A stretch of 64,000 bases of DNA from Komagataeibacter sp. FNDCR2 (GTDB lineage: Bacteria > Pseudomonadota > Alphaproteobacteria > Acetobacterales > Acetobacteraceae). The notes beneath the pieces were generated by a model. That model had not been told where the DNA came from and did no database searches. It saw only the letters and a program-made list of their open reading frames with translations. The stretch spans positions 685,001 through 749,000 of the forward strand of contig NZ_JAIWOU010000001.1 in assembly GCF_021295395.1 (NCBI RefSeq). Direction: 5' to 3'. Every line of letters begins with the position of its first letter. Positions within the stretch are counted from its first letter, which is position 1. Shown here piece by piece: positions 26,217-36,578 of the stretch. Made by a program: the position numbers and the translations under genes.

Positions 26217-28106
26217 TCAGAATCCGAACATATGATCGGCTGAAAACCGTCCGTCCCGTTCCATCATGCGGCCATGATAGCCAAACAGGCGACATGTCGT
26301 GTCACGGATGATGACATAGGCCCCCTCGCCCGCGCGTTGCAGGGCCGCCACCCCGAAGATCCTGTGCGGCCATATGGCACGGGAACCTGACAGGGGGATG
26401 GCGATTTTCTCCCGCGCCATCACCGTGCCATCGGCGGCATGCAGATAGAGCGATGTATCCGAATGCGCGCACCATGCGGCGGACGCCGGATAGATGAGGG
26501 TGCAGAAACTGAACGGTTCGGCAATCGCCGCCGTCAGGAAAAGCCGGGTGGACAGGCCCGGCGGCGGGCCGACATAGGATTGCGGCTCACCACGATAGGT
26601 CATGACGGTATTGAAAATATGCGCGCCGAAGCTGGTTTCCGCCACGTGGCCGGTCTCCCGGTCCTCGTAGCGGATCAGGGCATGCAGCCAGCCATCGGCC
26701 TGCCCGCCCGCGCGGAAGTCATAGACCAGTTCCCCATGGCCCGCCGTGGTCACGAGTTCACTTGCATCGCACAGCGTCGCGTGATCGCGCGGCAGGCACC
26801 CCATGAAATGCGATCCGGCGCTTTTCCCCTCCGCATCGAAGCAGTCTATGCGCGTCGGCAGGGTTTCGAGGCTTTCGGCCATGGGTGATGGCAGGACAAG
26901 CGTGCGGTAACGCGCGGGATCCGGCACCGGAAACGGCAGCAGGTAACCCCGCCCGAAAAAACGCGAATCCAGCTTCTCGATACCCGGATCAGGCCGCAGG
27001 TCGGCGCGCTGCACGTTCAGGTGGGCAATACGGGTGCGGGTGCGCTGCGTAATCTCGTAGCGCGGGCGCACCACATGGCCACCGGCGCGCAGTTCGATCT
27101 GCTCCGGCCATGCCAGGTCGGGCATGATCTCCCCCACATGCACGGCCACGGTCTCATAGGGGGCAAGCGGCCGGGCAAGGGGCACATGCCGCTCGCTCCC
27201 CATGCGGTTGAAACTTATGGCGCCCGGTGCGACAGGCAGGGCGTGGCTGTTCTGGAGCCACAGCACCACGTCCTCCCCCGGGCCGGGAGCCGGCAGGTTG
27301 GCATACCGCGCGGCGGGCCACGCATTGGCGTCGTGCGTGACCGACAGGCTGGGGTTATCGCCCCGCCCGCGTGTTTCCAGTGCGTATTTGACCACGTCAT
27401 GCCCCGCGATTCCCGTCGCGTGGATGAACAGTTGCCCGGTAAATTCAGGCAGGCCGAAGCGCTGGCGTATTTCCGCGCTGTCAAGGATGATGGCCTGCCC
27501 CGCGCGGGGAACCGCCTGTTCCCACGTATGCAGCACCTGCCCGGACTGATCGTACAGCCGCAGCCAGAACCGCACATTGTCCGCGCCGTAGCGTGACCAG
27601 TAATTGGCAGATACCAGACGGGTGGAGAATTCCGCCGTATCCCGGAAAAAAGCGAGATTGGTGCCGAAATTCAGCCCATCAAGATAGGTATGCGCAACGG
27701 ACAGCATGCTGTCGGGCAGGCGCACCTGCGCCAGCGTGCGCAGGTCGCTGCCCACAGGCAGCAGGCCCGACAGCCGGTTTTCCATCACCGCATGGCTGAA
27801 ATCCAGCGCCCATACGGTCTTGGCATCCGCCCGGGGCAGGTCGGCCAGCGCCAGCAGGCTCCATTCGCCACAGGGTTGCCCCACCTTAAGCGAATCATGG
27901 GTGTAAATACCCGTAACCCTGATGCCGGCAGGCAGCAGCGCCAGGGCCGTCTGCGCGATCCCGTGCGGGTCATAAATGGCGACCGGGCCGCCCTTTGCCA
28001 GTTCCGTGGCGAGGATGGCCAGTTTTTCCGCGGCCCATGGATGGGTCAGGGCCTTATAGGCCATATTGCCGCCGGTTCGCGGGTCAAAGGTTCGAATGCC
28101 AAGCAT
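26217..28106 (-). CDS. Hypothetical protein, 629 aa
   Basis: A large protein without a signal peptide or membrane segments. The N-terminal 110 residues look like a Rossmann-type nucleotide or sugar-nucleotide fold (GPVAIYDPHGIAQTALALL, then VTGIYTHDSLKVGQPCGEWSLLALADLP and VWALDFSHAVMENRL), similar in layout to proteins that sense or modify sugar nucleotides. The remaining 500 residues look beta-rich and may be repeated sandwich domains. I cannot name a family. It starts 50 bases after the ELM1-like gene, so the two are probably co-transcribed. An ATG at 28064 is an alternative start. Confidence 0.65.
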   Translation of the reverse strand: MLGIRTFDPRTGGNMAYKALTHPWAAEKLAILATELAKGGPVAIYDPHGIAQTALALLPAGIRVTGIYTHDSLKVGQPCGEWSLLALADLPRADAKTVWALDFSHAVMENRLSGLLPVGSDLRTLAQVRLPDSMLSVAHTYLDGLNFGTNLAFFRDTAEFSTRLVSANYWSRYGADNVRFWLRLYDQSGQVLHTWEQAVPRAGQAIILDSAEIRQRFGLPEFTGQLFIHATGIAGHDVVKYALETRGRGDNPSLSVTHDANAWPAARYANLPAPGPGEDVVLWLQNSHALPVAPGAISFNRMGSERHVPLARPLAPYETVAVHVGEIMPDLAWPEQIELRAGGHVVRPRYEITQRTRTRIAHLNVQRADLRPDPGIEKLDSRFFGRGYLLPFPVPDPARYRTLVLPSPMAESLETLPTRIDCFDAEGKSAGSHFMGCLPRDHATLCDASELVTTAGHGELVYDFRAGGQADGWLHALIRYEDRETGHVAETSFGAHIFNTVMTYRGEPQSYVGPPPGLSTRLFLTAAIAEPFSFCTLIYPASAAWCAHSDTSLYLHAADGTVMAREKIAIPLSGSRAIWPHRIFGVAALQRAGEGAYVIIRDTTCRLFGYHGRMMERDGRFSADHMFGF

Positions 28107-28156
28107 GAAGCCTGTTCTATTCCACTCCGCGCATAAGTGGGAGCGTTATTGTGCCG

Positions 28157-29107
28157 TTACGCAAGGCCAAGGCACCGCCGCACCGCCTGTGCCGCGATTT
28201 CGGTATCATCCAGCGGCATGACCGGCCATGTCTCCAGCCGCCCGGCAAAGGGCCGGATGCGGCCCGCCTGTGTCAGGTCATGCAGGAAATGCCCGATGCG
28301 CCGCGACCGGCCCGGCAGTGACGCCACCATGACCGGGGCGGACGTCGCCACGGCTTCCGACACCATGGAAACGCTGTCCATCGTCACCACGATCGCATCC
28401 GCGCAGGCCAGCAGGCCGAGATAGGGGTTGAGGCCGGTCTGGTCCCATACCCATGCCCCCAGCCCCGCCAGCGCATGGTGCAGTTCGGCGCTGACCGCCG
28501 GGTCGGTCCGGCGTGAAGGCGTCAGGGCCAGCCCCACGCGGTCGCGGCGCATCATGGTGGCCAGCCCGGCGGCAAGCGCTGCCCCCTCCGCCCGGCCCAG
28601 CCGAAAACGCCCATTGCCCCCACCCACAAGCACCGCCACCAGCGGGCGTGGCAGATGGGCAAGAGCAGGCGCCCATTCCCGCCGGGCCTGTTCAAGCAGG
28701 TGCGGGGTTACGCCATGCAGCGCGGTACGGGTCAGGATGACATTGGGGCCACCAATCCGGTCATGCCGGTTGGCGATGACCAGATCAAACCGCGCGGGCG
28801 ACAGGCGTGGGTTCTGCACCTGTATCACCCGCGCGCCCCGCCGCTTCAGCGCCGCCCCCACCGCGCCCCCGCCGCCGCCGATGCTGATGACGGGGTGGTC
28901 GCGGTAATCGGCGGGCAGGTCCAGCGGCCGCACCGCCCGCAACGGCGCGGGCCACCAGGCGGCGGGCACATGCCGCCATATCCCTTTGGGAACCAGCGCG
29001 TGCAGATGGGGTTCCAGCCCGACGCGGCGGGCCAGCCCGAAGGTCTGGGAGCGCATGCCGGCAAGGTCTGCCGCGATGACGGCCGCGGGGCCTGAAGGGT
29101 GGGTCAT
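28157..29107 (-). CDS. ELM1-family protein (DUF1022), predicted GT-B-like
   Basis: A 316-aa protein of the family named after plant mitochondrial fission factor ELM1 and common in alphaproteobacteria. Seen: AAVIAADLAGMRSQTFGLARRVG at the N-terminus, ISIGGGGGAVGAALKRRGARVIQVQNPRL, VAVLVGGGNGRFRLG, and VVTMDSVSMVSEAVATSAPVMVASLPGRSRR. The layout resembles GT-B glycosyltransferases, so a role in envelope glycan synthesis is often suggested but not shown. The ATG at 29107 is chosen because family similarity begins there. It diverges from the helicase at 29190 and leads the 629-aa gene. Confidence 0.83.
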   Translation of the reverse strand: MTHPSGPAAVIAADLAGMRSQTFGLARRVGLEPHLHALVPKGIWRHVPAAWWPAPLRAVRPLDLPADYRDHPVISIGGGGGAVGAALKRRGARVIQVQNPRLSPARFDLVIANRHDRIGGPNVILTRTALHGVTPHLLEQARREWAPALAHLPRPLVAVLVGGGNGRFRLGRAEGAALAAGLATMMRRDRVGLALTPSRRTDPAVSAELHHALAGLGAWVWDQTGLNPYLGLLACADAIVVTMDSVSMVSEAVATSAPVMVASLPGRSRRIGHFLHDLTQAGRIRPFAGRLETWPVMPLDDTEIAAQAVRRCLGLA

Positions 29108-29189
29108 CCGCCCATCTGGCGGGGGTATGGAACGCACGTCAATGCCCTCGCCCCTTTTGTCCACGGCCCAGCCGCGCTATGGGGCAGCG

Positions 29190-30323
29190 ATGAGCGAGAC
29201 AGAACCGACATTTTCCGGCATGGGGCTGGACGGCCGCGTGGCAGCCGCCCTGACACGCATGGGCCTGTCCAGCCCATCGCAGATCCAGCAGGCGGTCATT
29301 CCCGCCGTGCTGTCCGGTCGCGATGTGGAAGCGCGCGCGGGCACCGGCAGCGGCAAGACGGTGGCTTTCGCCGCCCCCCTCCTTTCCGCGCTCATGCAGG
29401 GTGTGGAGACGGACAATTCGCGCATCCGCTGCCTTATCCTGTCGCCCACGCGCGAACTGGCGGGGCAGATAGCGGGCGTGCTGCGGGGGCTTGCGCGCGG
29501 CAGCGGGCTGCGCGTGCTTCAGGCGACCGGCGGCGCGCCGCGCGCGGCACAGGTCCGGACGCTGGCGGATGGCGTGGCGATCGTGGTGGGCACGCCGGGG
29601 CGCGTGACCGACCTTGCGCGCGGGGGTGAGATGGACCTGTCAGCCACCACCCGGTTCGTGCTGGATGAAGCCGACCGCATGCTCGATCCCGGCTTCGCGG
29701 AGGAAATGCTCGCCCTCGCCGCCATCCTGCCCCCCCGGCATCAGACCCTGCTGTTTTCCGCCACCATGCCCCCGGCCATGAGCGCGCTTGCGGCGCAACT
29801 GCTGCACCGGCCCGTGCGCATCAGTATCGAGGTGGAACACGCGCCCGCGCCCCGCATCGCGCAATACGCCATTTTCGTGCCCATGCGGCACAAGACCGAG
29901 GCCACGCTGGCCTGCCTGCGCCATTACGGCATGCAGCGGGTGATGGTGTTCGTGCGCACCCGGCAGGAAGCGGACGGCATCGCGCGCGCCATTTCCACGC
30001 TGACCCCGGCCGTGGCCATTCATGGCGACCATTCGCAGGCGCGGCGTGAACGCATGCTGCGCGACTTCCGTCAGGGCCGCATGGGGGTTCTGGTGGCGAC
30101 CGATGTGATGGCGCGCGGAATCGATATCGATGATATCTCTCTGGTCATCAACCACGACATTCCCACCATGCCCGAAGCCTATGTGCACCGGATCGGCCGC
30201 ACCGCGCGCGCGGGCCGGCGCGGGGTGGCGGTGGCCCTGTGCGCGCCGGAGGAACGCCACGCGCTGAAGGAAATCGAACGCCTGACGGGCCAGCGCATCC
30301 GCATCGCGCCGCTGCCGGAATAA
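29190..30323 (+). CDS. DEAD-box RNA helicase
   Basis: A 377-aa ATP-dependent RNA helicase, probably helping ribosome assembly or RNA turnover. Motifs in order: Q-motif FSGMGLDGRVAAALTRMGLS, Walker A AGTGSGKT at 50-57, PTREL, TPGR, DEAD in FVLDEADRML, SAT in LFSATM, then ATDVMARGIDI and YVHRIGRTARAG in the second RecA domain. It stops just after the core and lacks the basic C-terminal tail of many RhlE proteins. RhlE-like is the closest label, but the subfamily is uncertain. Confidence 0.93.
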   Translation: MSETEPTFSGMGLDGRVAAALTRMGLSSPSQIQQAVIPAVLSGRDVEARAGTGSGKTVAFAAPLLSALMQGVETDNSRIRCLILSPTRELAGQIAGVLRGLARGSGLRVLQATGGAPRAAQVRTLADGVAIVVGTPGRVTDLARGGEMDLSATTRFVLDEADRMLDPGFAEEMLALAAILPPRHQTLLFSATMPPAMSALAAQLLHRPVRISIEVEHAPAPRIAQYAIFVPMRHKTEATLACLRHYGMQRVMVFVRTRQEADGIARAISTLTPAVAIHGDHSQARRERMLRDFRQGRMGVLVATDVMARGIDIDDISLVINHDIPTMPEAYVHRIGRTARAGRRGVAVALCAPEERHALKEIERLTGQRIRIAPLPE

Positions 30324-30488
30324 CCTCCGAAAGCCCGGACGGCCGGGCGTTGCGCTACGGCCTTCATAAAGTCCGGTCATATCTCCGTCATGCGCGGCCG
30401 TTTGTCATGTCCCGCCCCGCCCGATGCCCTTGCCGTGGGGGGCAGGCTGGATAAACTGCTGTTCATGAAGATCGTGGATGTCATGCAT

Positions 30489-30511
30489 CCGCAGGGGCAG
30501 GCCCCCTGCGG
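30489..30511. terminator. Hairpin between the helicase and hydrolase genes
   Basis: Arms CCGCAGGGG (30489-30497) and CCCCTGCGG (30503-30511) pair perfectly around a 5-base loop. There is no T run. It may end helicase transcription, or sit in the leader of the gene at 30533. Confidence 0.4.
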
Positions 30512-30532
30512 ACCAAAGGGATTGCCCGTGGC

Positions 30533-31552
30533 ATGACATGCGGGCCGATGGACAAACGCCTGCCGGTGCGTGTGGCGCGCCCGACCCGTTTCCTTGACCG
30601 CCTGCCGCCCCCGCCCCCGGCCCTGCCGCGCTGGAAGATCGGCATCACCCCGCCCGATCTCTCCCCATGGATCAGGGGGAATTGCGGCATCCCCGGCGTC
30701 ATGCATTACGAGGGACGTGGCCCCGGCCCGCATACCGTATGTGTCAGCCTGATCCACGGCAACGAATTCGCCGGTGCTATGGTGCTGGACAGGTTGCTGC
30801 GGGAGCGCGTGCGCCCCCGCCGCGGGCGGCTTTCGTTTATTTTCGCCAATCCGGAAGCGATGCACCTGTTCGATCCCCGCGACCCCACGCGCGCGCGCTG
30901 CGTGGATGAGGACATGAACCGTGTCTGGTCCCCCGCCATGCTTGATGGCGGACGGAATTCGCATGAACTCGACCGGGCGCGCGTGCTGCTGCCGGTGATC
31001 CTGACGGCGGACAGGCTGCTGGACCTGCATTCCATGCTGTGGCCGGGCGACCCGCTGCTCCTGTCCGGCCAGTCGGGTCCGGGGCGGATGATGGCGCGCG
31101 GCATACGCGGGGTTGGCATCAGTGTGGCCGATGGCGGGCACCGGAACGGGTGCAGGCTGATCGACCATCCCCACTTCAGCGCGACCGCGACCTCCGCCGC
31201 CGCCTGCCTGCTGGAGGCGGGCCAGCACTGGCGCAGGGAAACCGTCGCCCGCGCCATGCAGGCGGTCCTGTCCCTGATCGGGCCATGCTGCGGGTTGCCG
31301 GTCCGGGCCGAAGGGCCGCTCCCGCGGCGGCATATGGTGGTGACGGATGTGGTCACCGCCCGTACGGGCATGTTCCGGTTTGTCGCCCCCTTCCGTGGCG
31401 GGGCGGTGCTGCCTGCGGGCGGGACACTGGTGGCCCATGACGGCAATGATGAAATCCGCACGCCTTATGACCACTGCATGCTGGTCATGCCCAACCTCCG
31501 CCCCGCGCGCGGGCACACGGCGGTCAGGTTCGCCCGCGCCGTCCCCCCCTGA
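30533..31552 (+). CDS. Succinylglutamate desuccinylase/aspartoacylase family hydrolase
   Basis: A 339-aa zinc hydrolase of the M14-like aspartoacylase family. The zinc site is suggested by HGNEF (VSLIHGNEFAGAM) and the later histidine in LLDLHSMLWPG; EDMNR is also typical. Such enzymes remove an acyl group from an N-acyl amino acid or a similar small molecule. There are no arginine-catabolism genes nearby, so the substrate is unknown. The ATG at 30533 has AAAGGG upstream; an ATG at 30548 is a second choice. Confidence 0.8.
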   Translation: MTCGPMDKRLPVRVARPTRFLDRLPPPPPALPRWKIGITPPDLSPWIRGNCGIPGVMHYEGRGPGPHTVCVSLIHGNEFAGAMVLDRLLRERVRPRRGRLSFIFANPEAMHLFDPRDPTRARCVDEDMNRVWSPAMLDGGRNSHELDRARVLLPVILTADRLLDLHSMLWPGDPLLLSGQSGPGRMMARGIRGVGISVADGGHRNGCRLIDHPHFSATATSAAACLLEAGQHWRRETVARAMQAVLSLIGPCCGLPVRAEGPLPRRHMVVTDVVTARTGMFRFVAPFRGGAVLPAGGTLVAHDGNDEIRTPYDHCMLVMPNLRPARGHTAVRFARAVPP

Positions 31553-31558
31553 AAGCGA

Positions 31559-31594
31559 CGGCCCGGCCCCGGGTCAGTAACCGGGGCCGGGCCG
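31559..31594. terminator. Bidirectional GC-rich hairpin
   Basis: Arms CGGCCCGGCCCCGG (31559-31572) and CCGGGGCCGGGCCG (31581-31594) form a 14-bp perfect stem with an 8-base loop. It lies between the convergent hydrolase gene and glyA. It has no T run but is very stable. Confidence 0.65.
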
Positions 31595-31602
31595 CTGGCG
31601 CA

Positions 31603-32889
31603 TCAGGCGTAGATGGGGAAGCGCGCGCACAGCGCCTTGACACGCTGGTGGACGGCCTGCTCGGTGGTGGGGCAGCCTTCCTCACCGCTTTTGGCGAGCG
31701 CGGTCAGCACTTCGTCGATCATGAGACCGACTTCCCTGAACTCTGCCGCGCCAAAGCCGCGCGCCGTCGCCGCCGGGCTGCCCAGACGGATGCCTGATGT
31801 GATGGCGGGCTTTTCGGGGTCGAAGGGAATGGCGTTCTTGTTGGCGGTGATCCCCGCGCGCTCAAGGCTGCGCTCGGCCGCGCGGCCCGTCACGCCCTTG
31901 GGCCGCAGGTCAACCAGCAGAAGATGGCAGTCCGTCCCGCCGGTCACGATGTCAAAACCGCTGCCGACCAGCGTTTCGGCCAGGATACGGGCATTGCTGG
32001 CCACGGCTTCCTGATAGGCGCGGAAGTCGGGGCGCAGGGCCTCACCGAACGCGACGGCCTTGGCGGCGATCACATGCATGAGCGGACCGCCCTGCAGGCC
32101 GGGGAATACGGCGGAATGGATCTTTTTGGCCAGAGCCGCGTCATTGGTCAGGATCAGCCCGCCACGCGGCCCGCGCAGGGTCTTGTGCGTGGTGGAGGTC
32201 ACGACATGGGCATGCCCGATGGGCGAAGGATACAGCCCCGCGGCCACCAGCCCGGCGAAATGGGCCATGTCGACCATCAGGTAGGCCCCGACCTCATCGG
32301 CAATGGCGCGGAAGCGCGCGAAGTCGATGATGCGGGGATAGGCCGAGCCCCCTGCCACGATCAGCTTCGGCTTCTCGGCGCGGGCCAGGCGCTCCATTTC
32401 CTCATAGTCCAGCAGGCCGTCTTCCTTCCGCACGCCGTACTGGACCGCGTTGAACCACTTGCCCGAATAATTGGGGGCCGCGCCATGGGTCAGGTGGCCA
32501 CCGGCGGCAAGGCTCATGCCCATCACCGTATCACCGGGGCTGACCATGGCCATGAAGGCCGCCTGATTGGCGTTGGCGCCGGAATGGGGCTGCACGTTGG
32601 CGAATTCGGCGCCGAACATCTTCTTCACGCGCTCGATGGCAAGGGTCTCGACCTTGTCCACTTCCACGCAGCCACCATAATAGCGGCGGCCGGGATAGCC
32701 TTCGGCGTATTTGTTGGTCAGAACGCTGCCCTGCGCTGCCATGACGGCGGCCGAGACCATGTTCTCGCTGGCGATCAGTTCGATCCCGTCGCGCTGACGC
32801 TCCAGTTCCGCGCCGATAATCGCGGCGACATCGGGGTCGGCTTCGGTCAGTGGGGCGCGGAAAAACTGCTTCAGGTCAGTCTGGCTCAT
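31603..32889 (-). CDS. glyA: Serine hydroxymethyltransferase
   Basis: A 428-aa PLP enzyme that moves the serine side-chain carbon to tetrahydrofolate, giving glycine. Seen: [49 protein letters not shown], and the PLP lysine in [16 protein letters not shown]. The length is normal. The ATG at 32889 is chosen; the GTG at 32901 would add four residues. It diverges from the permease gene at 33079. Confidence 0.96.
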   Translation of the reverse strand: MSQTDLKQFFRAPLTEADPDVAAIIGAELERQRDGIELIASENMVSAAVMAAQGSVLTNKYAEGYPGRRYYGGCVEVDKVETLAIERVKKMFGAEFANVQPHSGANANQAAFMAMVSPGDTVMGMSLAAGGHLTHGAAPNYSGKWFNAVQYGVRKEDGLLDYEEMERLARAEKPKLIVAGGSAYPRIIDFARFRAIADEVGAYLMVDMAHFAGLVAAGLYPSPIGHAHVVTSTTHKTLRGPRGGLILTNDAALAKKIHSAVFPGLQGGPLMHVIAAKAVAFGEALRPDFRAYQEAVASNARILAETLVGSGFDIVTGGTDCHLLLVDLRPKGVTGRAAERSLERAGITANKNAIPFDPEKPAITSGIRLGSPAATARGFGAAEFREVGLMIDEVLTALAKSGEEGCPTTEQAVHQRVKALCARFPIYA

Positions 32890-33078
32890 ATGGTCCGGCA
32901 CCGTTATGATTCTCCATTCATTGGATCAACTGCCATGTCCGGCTTGGCACGCGGAAATGACACGTATGGAAACAGGCCTGCTATGTGCGCCATATCGTGG
33001 TGGTTAGACAACGCCAAAATGACGGAGACCGCCTGATTTGACTGCTGTTCCCTTCCCCGGCCCCATAGGGAGGCCCGC

Positions 33079-34560
33079 ATGAGCGCAAACGGAACCACGG
33101 GCCTTGCGCGCGCATTGCTGCGCAGGCTGCCCGTCACCGCCCCGGCGGAGGATACCGGGCTGAAGCGCGTGCTGGGCGCGGGCAGTCTCATGGCGCTGGG
33201 GGTGGGGGCGACGATCGGGGCCGGGCTGTTCTCGCTTACGGGCATCGCGGCGGGCAGCAATGCCGGTCCCGCCGTGGTCATATCCTTCGCGCTGGCCGCC
33301 GTGGCGTGCGCGTTCGCCGGGCTGTGCTATGGCGAGCTGGCGGGAATGCTGCCATCGGCGGGCAGCGCCTATGTCTATGCCTACGCCACGCTGGGTGAAC
33401 TGGCGGGCTGGGTCATCGGCTGGGATCTGGTGCTGGAATACACGGTGGGCGCATCGGCGGTGTCGGTAAGCTGGGCGCGCTACATGCGCTCCCTGCTTGA
33501 TGGATGGGGCATCCACCTCCCGCCCCGGCTCATGGCCTCCCCCTTCGAGGTGGTGGGCCTGCACGATGGCGTGCCCGTGCACGGGCTGGCCAACCTGCCC
33601 GCCGTGTTCATCATCATGGCGCTGTCGCTGCTGCTCATGCGCGGCATTTCGGAATCGGCGCGGATGAACGCGGTTGTCGTCGTGATCAAGCTTACGGTCA
33701 TCGCCGCCGTCATCGGGTGTGGCCTGCCCTATATCAGGGTGGAAAACTATACCCCCTTCATCCCGCCCAATACGGGCACGTTCGGGCAGTATGGCGTCTC
33801 GGGCATCCTGCGCGCGGCGGGGACGGTGTTCTTCGCCTATCTGGGGTTTGACGCGGTCTCGACCGTGGCGCAGGAAACCCGCAATCCGGGCCGGGACATG
33901 CCCATCGGCCTCATGGGCAGCCTTGCGATCTGCACGGGGGTCTATATCGCCTTTTCCTTCGTGCTGACGGGACTGGTCAACTATCATGACATGATCGGCG
34001 ACGCCGCCCCCGTGGCCACCGCCATCGACCATACGCCCTTTGGCTGGCTGAAGCCCCTGGTCAAGCTGGGGGTCATATGCGGGTTCCTGTCGGTCATCCT
34101 GGTGATGCTGCTGGGGCAGAGCCGGATTTTCTTCGCCATGGCGCGCGACGGGCTGCTGCCGCCCCTGTTCGGTCGCGTCCATGCGGGCTGGGGCACGCCG
34201 GTTGCGTGTCACCTGTTCTTCATGGCGACAACCGGCGTGCTGGCCGCCTTCCTGCCCATCGAACAACTGGCGCATATGACATCCATCGGCACGCTGCTCG
34301 CCTTTGTCATTGTCTGCGTGGGCGTGATGGTGCTGCGCGTGCGCGAACCCGACCGCCCACGCGTGTTCCGCGTGCCGGGCGGCATGGTCATTCCCGTCGC
34401 GGGTATCGTGAGCTGCCTTGTCATGATGGTCTCGCTCGACGGGCTGACCTGGCTGCGGCTGGTGGGGTGGCTGGCGGTGGGCATGGTGGTCTATGCCACC
34501 TACGGCCTGCGGCACAGCCGGCTGGGCCGGATCATACCTGCCATGCGGCGCGAACCCTGA
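33079..34560 (+). CDS. APC-superfamily amino acid permease
   Basis: A 493-aa inner-membrane transporter with about twelve or more membrane segments. The first carries the APC signature GVGATIGAGLFSLTGIAAG, and GELAGMLPSAGSAYVYAYATLGE follows. FFAYLGFDAVSTVAQETRNPGRDMP is typical of the cationic amino acid transporter group, so a basic amino acid is a reasonable but unproved substrate. The ATG at 33079 has GGGAGG with a 5-base spacer. hemB follows after 83 bases, and a shared transcript is possible. Confidence 0.88.
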   Translation: MSANGTTGLARALLRRLPVTAPAEDTGLKRVLGAGSLMALGVGATIGAGLFSLTGIAAGSNAGPAVVISFALAAVACAFAGLCYGELAGMLPSAGSAYVYAYATLGELAGWVIGWDLVLEYTVGASAVSVSWARYMRSLLDGWGIHLPPRLMASPFEVVGLHDGVPVHGLANLPAVFIIMALSLLLMRGISESARMNAVVVVIKLTVIAAVIGCGLPYIRVENYTPFIPPNTGTFGQYGVSGILRAAGTVFFAYLGFDAVSTVAQETRNPGRDMPIGLMGSLAICTGVYIAFSFVLTGLVNYHDMIGDAAPVATAIDHTPFGWLKPLVKLGVICGFLSVILVMLLGQSRIFFAMARDGLLPPLFGRVHAGWGTPVACHLFFMATTGVLAAFLPIEQLAHMTSIGTLLAFVIVCVGVMVLRVREPDRPRVFRVPGGMVIPVAGIVSCLVMMVSLDGLTWLRLVGWLAVGMVVYATYGLRHSRLGRIIPAMRREP

Positions 34561-34613
34561 CCGCGCCGCATTACCGCATCATAATTTGGCATCGTGTGCC
34601 GGCGGGATCATAG

Positions 34614-35636
<1,023 letters not shown>

Positions 35637-35783
35637 TCCGGTCCTGAACCCGCGCGAAAGCATGCGGTCATGGCCGGATAGTTGATGCCTGCAACAGGAA
35701 GAATATGGTATTCATTGGATACGGGCGGCCCATATCTTCCTGTTCGCGGGCCGCCGCTTCCCGTTTCCGGCTGGTGAGAGCGC

Positions 35784-36575
35784 ATGACATATACATCGCC
35801 ACGGCATCCGCAGCTATTCTATACCACCGCGCCCATGCCCTGCCCCTACCTGCCGGGGCATATGGAACGCAAGGTCGTGACCGAAATCGGTGGCCTGGAA
35901 GCCGCGTCGTTCCACAACCGCCTCTCACGCGCGGGGTTCCGCCGCAGCCACACCATTGCCTATGCCCCGGTCTGCGCCAACTGCACGGCCTGCACGCCCA
36001 TCCGCCTGCCGGTGGAGCGATTCAGCCCCAGCCGCACGCAGCAGCGCGTCTGGCGCCGCAATGCCGGGCTGCATGGCTTTCCCGTCCCCCCGCGCGCCAC
36101 GCCGGAACAGTTCAGGCTGTTCAGCGCCTACCAGCACACCCGCCATGATGGCGGCGACATGGCCTCCATGACCTTTCCCGGTTACCGGGCGATGATCGAG
36201 GATACGCCGGTCGAAACCTTCATGATCGAGTTCCGCGACGATAACGGCAGCCTTGCCTGCGTCGCGCTGGTGGACCAGCTTGATGACGGGCTTTCCGCCG
36301 TTTACGATTTCTATGACCCGACATTGCAGCGCCAGTCTCTGGGCACGTTCGCCGTCATGCATCTGGTCGAATATACACGCTCGCTGGGCCTGCCCTATCT
36401 GTACCTGGGCTACTGGATCAGTGAAAGCCGGAAGATGGCCTACAAGGCGCGTTTCCGCCCCGCCCAGATCATGACACGCGGTGTGTGGCATGACCTGGAT
36501 CTGACGGAGTACGGCAGGAATCAGGCCCGCCAGAGCGCTTTTCTACCCGATGGACTGTTCCCCGCGCCGCAGTAA
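35784..36575 (+). CDS. bpt: Aspartate/glutamate leucyltransferase
   Basis: A 263-aa aminoacyl-tRNA-protein transferase of the ATE1/Bpt family. Bpt adds leucine to proteins with N-terminal Asp or Glu, marking them for ClpAP breakdown. Seen: PCPYLPGHMERKVVTEI, FRRSHTIAYAPVCANCTACTPIRLPVERF with its cysteine cluster, and the GNAT-like C-terminal half ending in YLYLGYWISESRKMAYKARFRP. It is convergent with parC; the two stops are only three bases apart, with no terminator between them. Confidence 0.92.
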   Translation: MTYTSPRHPQLFYTTAPMPCPYLPGHMERKVVTEIGGLEAASFHNRLSRAGFRRSHTIAYAPVCANCTACTPIRLPVERFSPSRTQQRVWRRNAGLHGFPVPPRATPEQFRLFSAYQHTRHDGGDMASMTFPGYRAMIEDTPVETFMIEFRDDNGSLACVALVDQLDDGLSAVYDFYDPTLQRQSLGTFAVMHLVEYTRSLGLPYLYLGYWISESRKMAYKARFRPAQIMTRGVWHDLDLTEYGRNQARQSAFLPDGLFPAPQ

Positions 36576-36578
36576 CCC

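Noticed and set aside
33004-34515. A 503-codon open frame antisense to the amino-acid permease
   Set aside because: Composition is dominated by His, Arg, Gln and Asp with no domain pattern; it is a shadow of the permease gene.
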